In this document: positions 14,402 through 21,618 of the stretch, piece after piece
How positions within the stretch are numbered: the first letter of the stretch is position 1
Layout: each line of letters opens with the position of its first letter
Assembly: GCA_035573435.1 (NCBI GenBank)
Contig: DATMZR010000036.1
Span: forward strand, 1 to 64,000
From: Solirubrobacterales bacterium
Lineage (GTDB): Bacteria; Actinomycetota; Thermoleophilia; Solirubrobacterales; 70-9
Direction of reading: 5' to 3'
DNA length: 64,000 nucleotides
Position numbers and translations under genes: made by a program
Notes under the pieces: generated by a model
Told to the model about the DNA's origin: nothing
The model's database searches: none
What the model saw: the letters and a program-made list of their open reading frames with translations, nothing else

Positions 14402-14602
14402 ATGTCGACGCGAATCGTGTTCTCCGAGGGCCCCTCGGTCACGGTTAACACTGACGCCGAGGAAGTCAAAACGACACTCGGCAAGGACAAGCGAAGCGGC
14501 GAACCGTTCACGTACTTTGAGGCGCAAGGCGGCCGAGATGTCTACGTCGCTGCCGAGCGCGTCGCGTATGTAGAGCAGATCTCGTCCACGGCAACCCGCT
14601 AG
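14402..14602 (+). CDS. Small conserved hypothetical protein, 66 residues
   Basis: Starts MSTRIVFSEGPSVTVNTDAE, then VKTTLGKDKRSGEPFTYFEA and GGRDVYVAAERVAYVEQIS. A small beta-rich protein; the pattern (short strands, DEE..V...L, then G..VYV....VAYVE) is one I recall as a common small actinobacterial protein without assigned function. It lies between the LRE end of run C and the leader of run D. No strong ribosome site; the start is close to a possible -10 (TAGAAT at ~14391), so leaderless expression is possible. Confidence 0.55.
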   Translation: MSTRIVFSEGPSVTVNTDAEEVKTTLGKDKRSGEPFTYFEAQGGRDVYVAAERVAYVEQISSTATR

Positions 14603-14703
14603 GTTCGCTTTCCCCGGGCCGCCCATCCCCCCGGCTGCTCTTGCGCCGTGATCGCCTTGTGGTGGGGCAAGCAGAGCGCTTGCAGGGTTCGTCTCGTCGT
14701 GGC

Positions 14704-14722
14704 GCGAGATACTGCGCGGACG
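14704..14722 (+). repeat. Array leader, copy 5
   Basis: GCGAGATACTGCGCGGACG: one change from the others, next to ATG 14723. Confidence 0.6.
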
Positions 14723-15115
14723 ATGTCGCAGGAGAAGGTGGAGATCGTCCGTCAGGGCTTCGAGGCTTTCGAGCGCGGCGAACTCGAAGCACTGCTCGAT
14801 CTGTTCGCCGACGATGTCACCACCTACCGCGCCGACCCGGATGGCGCGACGTACGACGGTAAGGCCGGATTCCTCGACGCAACCGCAGACTGGACGGAGG
14901 ATTTCAGCGACTGGCGGGTGCTTCCCCAGGAGTTCGTCGATCTGGGTGACCGCGTCCTGGTTCGGGTCCGCCAGATGGCACAAGGGAAAAGCAGCGGCGT
15001 CCGCGTGGAGGAGGACTTCTGGTTTCTCTTCGAGGTCAGCGGCACCGAAGTCTCGAAGCTCAGCTTCTATAGCCGACAAGCCGACGCCCTCGAAGCCGTT
15101 GGACTCTCGGATTAG
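14723..15115 (+). CDS. SnoaL-like NTF2-fold protein, run D unit 1
   Basis: 130 residues from the leader-linked ATG (an in-frame upstream start at 14648 would translate through the leader and is rejected). Landmarks: MSQEKVEIVRQGFEAFERGE, LLDLFADDVTTYRADPDGAT, YDGKAGFLDATADWTEDFSD, PQEFVDLGDRVLVRVRQMAQ, KSSGVRVEEDFWFLFEVSGT and tail DALEAVGLSD. It ends GGACTCTCGGATTAG, a slightly drifted tail. Confidence 0.8.
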   Translation: MSQEKVEIVRQGFEAFERGELEALLDLFADDVTTYRADPDGATYDGKAGFLDATADWTEDFSDWRVLPQEFVDLGDRVLVRVRQMAQGKSSGVRVEEDFWFLFEVSGTEVSKLSFYSRQADALEAVGLSD

Positions 15116-15118
15116 GCG

Positions 15119-15508
15119 ATGTCGCAGAAGAACGTGGAGCTGGTGCAGAGGTGGATGGCAGCATTCGACAGCGATGCTGATGCCTTCCGAGGCACTCTGC
15201 ATCCGGAGATCGAGTGGTTCCCCTTCGAGGACAACCACACGCTCACCCCAGGCATCGGAGGCGCGTTGCGGGTCAGGGAGCACTGGCTCGATAGCTGGGA
15301 CGAGATGCAGATCACCTTCGAGGAGATCGTGGATCAGGGTGACGATGTCATCGCCTCGATCCATGTGACAGCTCGAGGAAGAGGTAGCGGTATCGAGGTC
15401 GATACTCGCCTCCATCTGCACTTCAAGGTGCGAGACGAGAAGATCGTCCACGTCTTCGAGCACACGGACAGACGCAAAGCCCTCGAAGCCGCCGGGCTTT
15501 CGGAGTAG
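15119..15508 (+). CDS. SnoaL-like NTF2-fold protein, run D unit 2
   Basis: 129 residues: MSQKNVELVQRWMAAFDSDA, then LHPEIEWFPFEDNHTLTPGI, GGALRVREHWLDSWDEMQIT, EEIVDQGDDVIASIHVTARG, SGIEVDTRLHLHFKVRDEKI, KALEAAGLSE. The paired aromatic-acidic segment EWFPFEDNH is not shared with neighbours. Junctions on both sides are standard 3-base spacers. Confidence 0.8.
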   Translation: MSQKNVELVQRWMAAFDSDADAFRGTLHPEIEWFPFEDNHTLTPGIGGALRVREHWLDSWDEMQITFEEIVDQGDDVIASIHVTARGRGSGIEVDTRLHLHFKVRDEKIVHVFEHTDRRKALEAAGLSE

Positions 15509-15511
15509 GCG

Positions 15512-15922
15512 ATGTCGCAGGAGAACGTGGAAAACCTTCGGGTCTTGCTCCACGCCTGGAACCCGGAGGCTTGGAGGCGTGGAGAGATCGATACCTCGCT
15601 CCTCGACCCGCATGTCACCTATGAGGACAAGAACCTCCCCGACCACGTTCAGGAGACATATCGAGGACACGAGGGCGTCCTCAGGGCGACGGCGCGCTGG
15701 CTAGAGCCATTCGCAGAGATGACGATCGAGCTCGAAGAAATCGTTGGCACCGGAGACCGGCTCGTCTCCGTTCACCGGGTCAGCGGCAAGGCGAGGCACA
15801 CGGGTATCGAGCTCTCGGGGCCCGTCGCCTACCAGTGGACGTTTCGAGATGGCAAGGTCATCTACTTCCGGTCGTATCGAAGCCGAGACGAAGCCCTCGA
15901 AGCCGCCGGGCTTTCGGAGTAG
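15512..15922 (+). CDS. SnoaL-like NTF2-fold protein, run D unit 3
   Basis: 136 residues. A longer helix-1 region (LLHAWNPEAWRRGEIDTSLL) precedes DPHVTYEDKNLPDHVQETYR, GHEGVLRATARWLEPFAEMT, EEIVGTGDRLVSVHRVSGKA, TGIELSGPVAYQWTFRDGKV and EALEAAGLSE. GHEGV and WTFRDGKV link it to units 7343 and 7748 of run B. No substrate can be inferred. Confidence 0.8.
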   Translation: MSQENVENLRVLLHAWNPEAWRRGEIDTSLLDPHVTYEDKNLPDHVQETYRGHEGVLRATARWLEPFAEMTIELEEIVGTGDRLVSVHRVSGKARHTGIELSGPVAYQWTFRDGKVIYFRSYRSRDEALEAAGLSE

Positions 15923-15925
15923 GCG

Positions 15926-16342
15926 ATGTCGCGGGAGAACGTCGAGTTGGTCCGCCGAGCGTTCGACGTTTTCAACAGAGGGGGAGTCGACGCTTGCGTC
16001 AGCGAAGGCGTCTGGTCTCCGGAGATCGTGTGGGACGTCACTCCGAGCGGCATCCCCGGACTCGGTGCGTATCGCGGCCACATAGAGGTCAAGAGATTCT
16101 TCGAGGACGACTGGTTCAGCGCGTTCCCGTTTGAGGAGTGGGAGGTCGAGCTCGAGGAAGTCATCGACGCCGGCGATCGGATGATCAGCATGTCCCGCCA
16201 ACATGGCCGGGGCGCGAGCAGCGGGGCGGTGGCGGAGCTTGAGCTTGCACAGGTCGCCACGGTGCGCGACGGACAGATCGTGCGGATCGACAACTACCTC
16301 GACCGAGAAAAGGCCCTCGAAGCGGTGGGACTTCAGGACTAG
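15926..16342 (+). CDS. SnoaL-like NTF2-fold protein, run D unit 4
   Basis: 138 residues, head MSRENVELVRRAFDVFNRGG. An extended first strand (SEGVWSPEIVWDVTPSGIPG) leads to YRGHIEVKRFFEDDWFSAFP, EEVIDAGDRMISMSRQHGRG, SGAVAELELAQVATVRDGQI and tail KALEAVGLQD. Both ends have drifted (MSREN, GLQD followed by a TAGGCC junction). The body SRQHGRG.SG resembles the next unit's ARQHVTGRGRASG, which suggests the two share a recent ancestor. Confidence 0.8.
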   Translation: MSRENVELVRRAFDVFNRGGVDACVSEGVWSPEIVWDVTPSGIPGLGAYRGHIEVKRFFEDDWFSAFPFEEWEVELEEVIDAGDRMISMSRQHGRGASSGAVAELELAQVATVRDGQIVRIDNYLDREKALEAVGLQD

Positions 16343-16345
16343 GCC

Positions 16346-16741
16346 GTGTCGCGGGAGAACGCGGAGGTTGTGCGGCGCTGGTTCGAGGCGTTTAGCAGCG
16401 AGGACTTCGACGCGGCCATAGCGTTGGTCCATCGCGACGTCGTCTTCGTTCCGCCAGGGAATCAAGCGCCGTACAGGGGCGCAGAGAGCTTGCGACGCTG
16501 GATGGAGCCGGACGCGTTTCATGACCAGGTCGCCGACCCGCTCGAAACCGTTGCTGTCACTGACAGAACGATCCTTGCGAGACAACACGTCACCGGCCGC
16601 GGGAGGGCCAGCGGGATGGAGTTGGACACCACTACCTGGTCGGTCTGGACCTTTGACGACGACGGCCTCATAACGCGGATCGAGATCTACCTTCCCCACG
16701 AGAAAGAGAAAGCCCTCGAGGCCGCAGGGCTCTCGGAGTAG
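16346..16741 (+). CDS. SnoaL-like NTF2-fold protein, run D unit 5
   Basis: 131 residues from a GTG (GTGTCGCGGGAGAACGCGGA), the only unit whose constant start codon is GTG. Landmarks: VVRRWFEAFSSEDFDAAIAL, VHRDVVFVPPGNQAPYRGAE, SLRRWMEPDAFHDQVADPLE, ARQHVTGRGRASGMELDTTT, WSVWTFDDDGLITRIEIY and KALEAAGLSE. It closes run D; 17 bases beyond its stop is the end of the convergent alpha/beta hydrolase gene. Confidence 0.8.
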   Translation: MSRENAEVVRRWFEAFSSEDFDAAIALVHRDVVFVPPGNQAPYRGAESLRRWMEPDAFHDQVADPLETVAVTDRTILARQHVTGRGRASGMELDTTTWSVWTFDDDGLITRIEIYLPHEKEKALEAAGLSE

Positions 16742-16758
16742 GGAGTCGGGGCGTCTCT

Positions 16759-17583
16759 TCAGACGCCGGTCTCGGTGAGAAACTCGACGATCTCGGTCGC
16801 GCAGCGCTCCGGTTCATCCTCGAAGGCAAAGTGCCCGGCGCCTTCGATCAGCACGAGCTTGGAGTTGGGGATCTGCTTGTGAAACCGGTAGGCGCCCGCC
16901 ACCGGGGCGAAATCGTCGCGTTCTCCCCAGAGAATCAGGGTGGGGACGTCGAGCGCCGCCAGGCGGCCCTCGTACGGCACCAGTTTCTCGAAGTCGCCTG
17001 ACCGGTAGAGCTCCAGCATCCCCCGTCGCCCCTCCTCGGTCGTGAAAGCCTGAAAGTAATCGTCGATGGCCTCGTCGTCGAAGCCTCGGCCCGTCGCTCG
17101 CAGCATCGCGGCCAATCCCTCTCGGTCGATGGCTTCGAGCGCCTCCTCCCCGACCCCGGGCGTCCGGAGCGTCTTGCCCATCGCGGACCACTTGCCATCG
17201 GGAAAGAACCCGGTGTTGCTGATCACGAGGCCGGCGACTGCGCCCGGGTGGTCACATGCCCATCGCATCCCGATCAGTCCGCCCCAGTCATGCACGCCCA
17301 GCACCACCCGATCGAGGCCCAGGCCTTGCCGGAACTGCTCGACCACCTCCACATGGTGTTCCCAAGTGCCGGAGCGGAAGGGCGGCGAGCTCCCGTAGCC
17401 GGGGAGATCGGGGGCCACGGCTTGCCGCCCGGCAGCGGCGAGCGGAGGCAAGAGCCCCCGCCACATGAGTGAGCTCTCCGGGTAGCCGTGGATCAACAGG
17501 ACCGGCGCCCCCTCGCTGGGCGACTCGGGGAGCGCTTCGCGATAGGCGATCTCACCCTCGCGCTTCAACTCGACAGCGGCCAC
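16759..17583 (-). CDS. Alpha/beta hydrolase (haloalkane dehalogenase/epoxide hydrolase-like)
   Basis: 274 residues from GTG 17583 (an ATG 18 codons further upstream is also open). Fold landmarks: oxyanion-hole HGYPESSLMWR, PDLPGYGSS, nucleophile elbow GVHDWGGLIGMRWA with Asp as nucleophile, acid in WGERDDFAP and catalytic His in GAGHFAFEDEPE. An Asp nucleophile in HDWGG is typical of haloalkane dehalogenases and epoxide hydrolases, not esterases. The cap region (DDYFQAFTTEEGRRGMLELY) is helical. It hydrolyses a small hydrophobic substrate in the cytoplasm; which one cannot be told. Convergent with SnoaL run D. Confidence 0.8.
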   Translation of the reverse strand: MAAVELKREGEIAYREALPESPSEGAPVLLIHGYPESSLMWRGLLPPLAAAGRQAVAPDLPGYGSSPPFRSGTWEHHVEVVEQFRQGLGLDRVVLGVHDWGGLIGMRWACDHPGAVAGLVISNTGFFPDGKWSAMGKTLRTPGVGEEALEAIDREGLAAMLRATGRGFDDEAIDDYFQAFTTEEGRRGMLELYRSGDFEKLVPYEGRLAALDVPTLILWGERDDFAPVAGAYRFHKQIPNSKLVLIEGAGHFAFEDEPERCATEIVEFLTETGV

Positions 17584-17673
17584 GAAAGGCAGCCTATTAG
17601 GGGCGAAGAGTCCAGCGCAGCGATTTCGATCGACCAAGGGCCGGGCTAATCTCTCAACGACACTGGGCTACAC

Positions 17674-17744
17674 GGCGCCTTGGCGGAGTGGCTACGCAGC
17701 GGCCTGCAAAGCCGTTTACACCGGTTCGATTCCGGTAGGCGCCT
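17674..17744 (+). tRNA. tRNA-Cys (GCA)
   Basis: Acceptor GGCGCCT/AGGCGCC, anticodon loop CTGCAAA (GCA) on stem GCGGC/GCCGT, T arm ACCGG TTCGATT CCGGT, discriminator T as usual for Cys. No encoded CCA. Its 3' 44 bases plus 3 flanking bases are duplicated at 24723. Confidence 0.95.
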
Positions 17745-17747
17745 CTC
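17701..17747 (+). repeat. 47-base direct repeat (attL-like), within tRNA-Cys 3' half
   Basis: It runs from GGCCTGCAAAGCCG in the anticodon arm to GGCGCCTCTC just past the tRNA end and is identical to 24723-24769. The 7.0 kb between copies contains cargo genes but no integrase. Confidence 0.8.
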
Positions 17748-17748
17748 A

Positions 17749-17776
17749 CGGAAACCCCGCTACGGCGGGGTTTCCG
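17749..17776 (+). terminator. Strong hairpin after tRNA-Cys
   Basis: A perfect 12-bp stem (CGGAAACCCCGC with GCGGGGTTTCCG) with a TACG tetraloop, starting 5 bases past the tRNA. There is no T-tract. It probably ends the tRNA transcript. Confidence 0.6.
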
Positions 17777-17868
17777 CTTGCCTGGTCGGGCTTCAGTTCT
17801 TGAAGCAGGTACCGAACGGGTACCGAAGTGTGGACCGCATCTAGCTCGCCTGGTCGGGGATCGGCGAC

Positions 17869-18471
17869 GTGCGGAACGACACCCTGACCGGGGGCGGCCT
17901 TGGTGCAGTCGACCTCAAGCCCGGTTCCGTCGGCACCTCGGAGGTGGTGAACAACTCGTTGACCGGGGCGGACATCAACGAATCCCTCCTGGGGAAGGTC
18001 CCTAATGCCGACAAGCTCGACGGCATCGACTCGTCCGGCTTCTTGGAATCGGGGAACGTCCAGAAGCTGATTTACGAGGCCGCCGCGACCGAGGACCCGC
18101 CGATTACGGACATCGCCACCGTGGGTCCATACACACTCAAGGCCCGGTGCAAAGACTTCTCTGGCCCCGCCTTCGCAGGTCTTGAACTCTTTGCGAACGG
18201 CCCCGCGGGTAGCGCCGACTTCGCGTACCGCCGGATCCTCAATGACGGGGGCTCTGGTTCCGACCTCTCGAACACCATCCCCATCCCAGCCGATTCGTTT
18301 ACCGCGATCTTCGCCGGGCAGGCCTTCGAGCCCGACTATGAGCGTAAGTTCGGGACCGCGATGCTCAAGACGGGGTCGGTGCTGATCCAACTGGACCTTC
18401 ACGCCGTGACGGATGCCGATCCCGCCGGATACACCTGTCGCCTCTACGGCACCGCCACGGTGGGAACGTAG
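17869..18471 (+). pseudogene. Secreted repeat-family protein lacking its signal peptide (5'-truncated)
   Basis: 200 residues from a GTG. It opens with DVRNDTLTGGGLGAVDLKPG, SVGTSEVVNNSLTGADINES and DKLDGIDSSGFLE, which is the middle of the N-terminal module seen whole in the proteins at 18677 and 27092. Those two have a signal peptide and FSDDIVDN before this point; here an in-frame TAG at 17842 and the tRNA-Cys repeat replace it. The C-terminal ~130 residues (ARCKDFSGPAFAGLELFANG, DSFTAIFAGQAFEPDYERKF, VLIQLDLHAVTDADPAGYTC) look like a beta-sandwich. The gene appears cut by recombination at the island's left edge, so it is probably not exported or expressed. Confidence 0.6.
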
Positions 18472-18480
18472 GGAGGAAAC

Positions 18481-18510
18481 GAAGCCCTCGAAGCCGCCGG
18501 GCTCTCGGAC
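18481..18510 (+). repeat. SnoaL tail scar (constant 3' end without a SnoaL gene)
   Basis: GAAGCCCTCGAAGCCGCCGG and then GCTCTCGGAC match the constant tail of SnoaL units (EALEAAGLSD), but the body upstream is the secreted-protein gene at 17869. The stop codon has been lost. Confidence 0.7.
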
Positions 18511-18551
18511 CAGGGCACAACCCGATACGACGACTACTAGATTCAGCGCGA

Positions 18552-18679
18552 GGTTGACCCGGCCTGCCCGGAGTGAGAGGCTTGCACTTCCGGCGGTCGC
18601 CTGACCCGCCGACCAGCCCTAACGGACTCGCCGACGCGCTTGGCCTCCGCCTTAACCGGCTCGACGGGAGGTTCCAATG
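18552..18679 (+). repeat. 128-base 5' module, copy 1
   Basis: It aligns without gaps to 21491-21618 (about 88% identical). Both copies end with the ribosome site and start codon (GGGAGG, 6-7 bases, ATG) of a secreted-protein gene, but the two proteins are unrelated. It contains GGCGGTCGCCTGACC, CTAACGGACTCGCCGACGCG and CTTGGCCTCCGCC blocks. Confidence 0.75.
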
Positions 18680-19372
18680 CATTCCAGGCTTCGTCCGTCT
18701 CCAGCGATGGTGGTCGCGCTGATCGCCCTGTTCGTGGCGCTTGGTGGCAGCGCGGCGGCGCTTTCGGGTTCGAACACCGTGTTTTCGGACGACATCGTCG
18801 ATAACCAGGTCTTCAGCGCCGACGTGCGCAACGACACCCTCGCCGGAGGGGGTCTCGGTGCGGTCGACCTCCGTCTCGGCTCCGTCGGAGGCAGCGAGGT
18901 CGCCAACAGCTCGCTCGGAGCCAGCGAGCTCTCGCACTCGATCCCGGCGGCGCGCGTCACGCGCAGCAGCGCTCAGGCCATCCCGGACAGTCAGAACACG
19001 AGCCTGGCCTTCGACCAGGAGCGCTATGACACGGCGGACGTGCACGACAACGCGACCAACAACTCGCGGCTTACCGCACCGGTGCCGGGCATCTACGCGG
19101 TGACCGCGCAGTTCACGTGGGGAGGATCCGCAGGGAGTGGGTCTCGCTTCGCGGGGTTGATGAAGAACGGATCCACGTTGATCGCCCGCAGTCAGGAGTT
19201 GCCCGGTGACGACGACGAGAACATCACCACGCAGGTGCGACTGGTGGCGGGCGACTACGTCGAGGTCCTGGTGCTTCAGACCAGCGGCGGCAGCCTCAAC
19301 GTCGCCGCCAACGGCCTCGCCCAGCAGATCACCCCCGAGTTTTCGATGAGTTGGCTTGCGCCGGGGCCGTAG
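18677..19372 (+). CDS. Secreted protein with SDDIVDN-type N-terminal module and C1q/TNF-like C-terminal domain
   Basis: 231 residues. A signal peptide or anchor (RPSPAMVVALIALFVALGGS) is followed by the conserved GSNTVFSDDIVDNQVFSADV, RNDTLAGGGLGAVDLRLGSV and SEVANSSLGASEL module. The C-terminal half (FDQERYDTADVHDNATNNSR, LTAPVPGIYAVTAQFTWG, GDYVEVLVLQTSGGSLNVAA) has the ..GIY.V.A...W and GDYVEV.V.Q.. strands of a C1q/TNF-like jelly roll. It is therefore probably a trimeric extracellular adhesion or matrix protein. The ATG follows GGGAGG in the shared 128-base 5' module. It ends 30 bases before another SnoaL tail scar. Confidence 0.7.
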   Translation: MHSRLRPSPAMVVALIALFVALGGSAAALSGSNTVFSDDIVDNQVFSADVRNDTLAGGGLGAVDLRLGSVGGSEVANSSLGASELSHSIPAARVTRSSAQAIPDSQNTSLAFDQERYDTADVHDNATNNSRLTAPVPGIYAVTAQFTWGGSAGSGSRFAGLMKNGSTLIARSQELPGDDDENITTQVRLVAGDYVEVLVLQTSGGSLNVAANGLAQQITPEFSMSWLAPGP

Positions 19373-19401
19373 CCCGCGACCGGGCCGTCCGTCGCTCCAG
19401 A

Positions 19402-19453
19402 GAAAGCCCTCGAAGCGGCCGGGCTGCGGGAGTAGCGAGATACTGCGCGGGCG
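19402..19453 (+). repeat. SnoaL tail scar fused to leader copy 6
   Basis: GAAAGCCCTCGAAGCGGCCG GGCTGCGGGAGTAG (tail with stop, LRE type) runs straight into the 19-base leader at 19435-19453, followed by ATGTCGCAG and then unrelated sequence. Neither a SnoaL body before it nor one after it is present. Confidence 0.75.
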
Positions 19454-19469
19454 ATGTCGCAGTCACTCA

Positions 19470-20408
19470 TCAGGGCTGGGGGATCGGCTGCCAGCTCGGG
19501 CTGGCAATCGAATCTGTAACGACCCGCCCGTCAGTCCCGTGACGGTCGAAGGTGAGGAGCTTGCTGTGGCAGGTCTCGGTCAAGGCGTCGCAGCTAAACC
19601 ACGCCGCGGCGATCCGGTGTCCGTTCGGCGAGAACACGGGTTCTTTGGCGATATCAGTGATGGCTCGCTTTCGGCGACCGTCGGAGCGCATGAGAATGAC
19701 GTCGTCGTCGCAGGTATGCCCGTCGCAGTTGCTGACGCGGTGAAAGACGATGTGGGAGCCGTCGGGGTCAAAGTCGGGGTTATCGGCATTCGGGTTGGCG
19801 CGAAGCAAGCGCTTGTGGGTGCCGTCTCGGCGCATCACCCAGATCCCCCGCTCGCGCTCCTCTCGCGGCGCTCCGGAGAAGACGATCCGCCTGCCATTGG
19901 GCGAGAACGCGGGGTCCCTGGCCTCCCGGTCACTGGTCAACCGCACGGGGTCGGTCCCGTCGGTGCGGACGATGACGATGTTGCCCTGTGTGTTCCAGCC
20001 GCGCGTCATGACGATGCGAGCGCCGCCGGGGGAGAAGGAGGGCGACGATTCGGGGGTGGCCCGGTGGGTGACCTGGCGCTGATCGGTCCCGTCCGCGCTC
20101 ATCGTCCAGACGTTCTGGCTCTGGTCGATGTACGCAGATCCCCGGATGAAGGTGAGCCTTCGTCCGTCAGCCGACCAAGAGGGTTCGGTATCGGCGATCG
20201 CGTTGTCGGTCAGCTGGGTCGGGTCACCCCCAGCGGGCGAGATCGTGAAGATCTCCCCAGACGAGGAGGATCTGTAGATGTCCCCAGTTGAGTAGGCGAT
20301 TAGCCCGTTGGCCCCTGGATAGGCCGCCCATGAGACCGCCGGGGAGAGTGCAAGCAGCGCGCCAACGACCCCTACCCCCGAAAGCAGACCTCCCCGGATC
20401 GGCTTCAC
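19470..20408 (-). CDS. Secreted TolB/PD40-type beta-propeller protein
   Basis: 312 residues. A signal peptide (GGLLSGVGVVGALLALSPAV, cleavage near SWAAYPG) precedes six or so PD40/WD40-like blades with the usual signatures: TEPSWSADGRRLTFIRGS, ESSPSFSPGGARIVMTRG, RDPAFSPNGRRIVFSGAP, DNPDFDPDGSHIVFHRVS, KEPVFSPNGHRIAAAWFS. Such propellers bind partners or sugars outside the cell; no enzymatic residues are seen. A Cys pair (CDGHTCDDD) and a second (CDALTETC) may form disulfides. The C-terminus lies only 16 bases from the leader/head remnant at 19435. It is opposite in strand to the cargo around it. Confidence 0.8.
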   Translation of the reverse strand: MKPIRGGLLSGVGVVGALLALSPAVSWAAYPGANGLIAYSTGDIYRSSSSGEIFTISPAGGDPTQLTDNAIADTEPSWSADGRRLTFIRGSAYIDQSQNVWTMSADGTDQRQVTHRATPESSPSFSPGGARIVMTRGWNTQGNIVIVRTDGTDPVRLTSDREARDPAFSPNGRRIVFSGAPREERERGIWVMRRDGTHKRLLRANPNADNPDFDPDGSHIVFHRVSNCDGHTCDDDVILMRSDGRRKRAITDIAKEPVFSPNGHRIAAAWFSCDALTETCHSKLLTFDRHGTDGRVVTDSIASPSWQPIPQP

Positions 20409-20524
20409 ATGCTGAGTGTAGGGCGCTCAGACGCAGGGGTGGGCGTTACACAGACCGGTGTTGCGTGTTTGACCCTAGGGTGGGTTGGCCCAGGCGACGA
20501 GCGGCGGATAATGGGCATAGGGCG

Positions 20525-21307
20525 GTGAAACGATTGGCGACGGTCATCTGTGGCGCGGCGCTGTGTCTGTTCCTCGCGGCGTGGGGAGCCAGCCCGGCGG
20601 CAGCCAAACGCGCTACCTGCTTCGGCGAGCGGGCGACGATCGTGGGCACGCCCGGCAACGACCGGATTCGGGGGACCGGCGAGGTCGACGTGATCGCCGC
20701 CCGCGGCGGCAACGACGTCATCCGGGGTCGCGGCGAGGCGGACCAGGTCTGTGGCGGCCCGGGTAAGGACGAGATGCGCGGTGGGGCCGGACAAGACCTG
20801 CTGAGGGGCAACCGGGGCGCCGACAGCGCGAACGGAGGCGTGCGCAAGGACTTCATCTTCGGCGCGCGCGGAGCGGACCGCATCCAGGGCGGCGACCGCA
20901 CGGATCGCCTGTGGGGCGGCCGGGGCGGCGATCAGATCTGGGGGGACCGAGGCGGTGGAGCGGGCAACGACACGGTCTCCGGCGGCGCCGGGGCAGACAC
21001 GATCCGTGGCGGGCCCAGCGAACGAGCTTTCCGCAGGCAGGTGCTCGATGGCGACGCCGGTCGGGACACGATCTTCGGCGGTTCGGGTCCGGACTCGATC
21101 CAAGGCGACGACGGCAACGATCGCGTTCTCGGGGGGGCGAGTCGCGACCTTGTCGGCGGCGGAGACGGTGATGACGATCTCTTCGGCGAGGCCGGAGACG
21201 ACTGGTTGTTGGGCGAGCTTGGCAATGACCTTCTCAACGGCGGCGACGACACCGATCGGTGCGATCAGGGGCCGGGAACCGGCTTGGTCGTCAACTGCGA
21301 GTCGTAA
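20525..21307 (+). CDS. Secreted RTX-like calcium-binding repeat protein
   Basis: 260 residues from GTG 20525, chosen because a signal peptide begins there (KRLATVICGAALCLFLAAWG, ASPAAAKR). The rest is ~14 copies of a degenerate GGxGxDxIxG nonapeptide (GTPGNDRIRGTGEVDVIAAR, GGNDVIRGRG, GGAGADTIRGG, GEAGDDWLLGELGNDLLNGG) that forms a calcium-binding parallel beta-roll. Cys residues near both ends (ATCFGE, DQVCGG, DRCDQG, VVNCES) suggest disulfide caps. There is no catalytic domain. It is part of the cargo between the scars at 19435 and 21329. Confidence 0.8.
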   Translation: MKRLATVICGAALCLFLAAWGASPAAAKRATCFGERATIVGTPGNDRIRGTGEVDVIAARGGNDVIRGRGEADQVCGGPGKDEMRGGAGQDLLRGNRGADSANGGVRKDFIFGARGADRIQGGDRTDRLWGGRGGDQIWGDRGGGAGNDTVSGGAGADTIRGGPSERAFRRQVLDGDAGRDTIFGGSGPDSIQGDDGNDRVLGGASRDLVGGGDGDDDLFGEAGDDWLLGELGNDLLNGGDDTDRCDQGPGTGLVVNCES

Positions 21308-21328
21308 CAGACACGCGAGCTGATGCCC

Positions 21329-21348
21329 CCCGCCGGGCTGCGGGAGTA
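21329..21348 (+). repeat. SnoaL tail scar, partial
   Basis: CCCGCCGGGCTGCGGGAGTA then A: the last ~20 bases of the LRE-type tail with TAG changed to TAA, 22 bases after the RTX-like gene. From here to the leader at 21459 there is no gene; a T-tract lies at ~21390. Confidence 0.65.
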
Positions 21349-21458
21349 AGGACGCTCACCCCGCCGAATCCACCCTGAGATTTTCAAGTTTTTTTTACGC
21401 CGAGCCACTGGGGCCGTCCTACGCCTTGCGGGTGCGCTGCGCGACCGTCCCCCTGGGC

Positions 21459-21487
21459 GCGAGATACTGCGCGGGCGATGTCGCAGG
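21459..21487 (+). repeat. Array leader copy 7 with truncated head
   Basis: The exact 19-base leader plus ATGTCGCAGG, then GTGGGTTGACTC, where the 128-base 5' module begins. The SnoaL head is broken after 9-10 bases, as at 19454. Confidence 0.7.
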
Positions 21488-21490
21488 GTG

Positions 21491-21618
21491 GGTTGACTCG
21501 GCCTCTGCGGAGTGAGAAGCTTGCCTTTCCGGCGGTCGCCTGACCTGCCGACCAGCCCTAACGGACTCGCCGACGCGCTTGGCCTCCGCCCAAACCGGCT
21601 CCACGGGAGGCTCCAATG
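21491..21618 (+). repeat. 128-base 5' module, copy 2
   Basis: Gapless match to 18552-18679, joined here almost directly to a truncated SnoaL head. It ends with CACGGGAGGCTCCAATG, the start of the gene at 21616. Confidence 0.75.

Noticed and set aside
20288-20524. N-terminal extension of the RTX-like gene
   Set aside because: The region is antisense to the PD40 gene start and the signal peptide only begins at GTG 20525.
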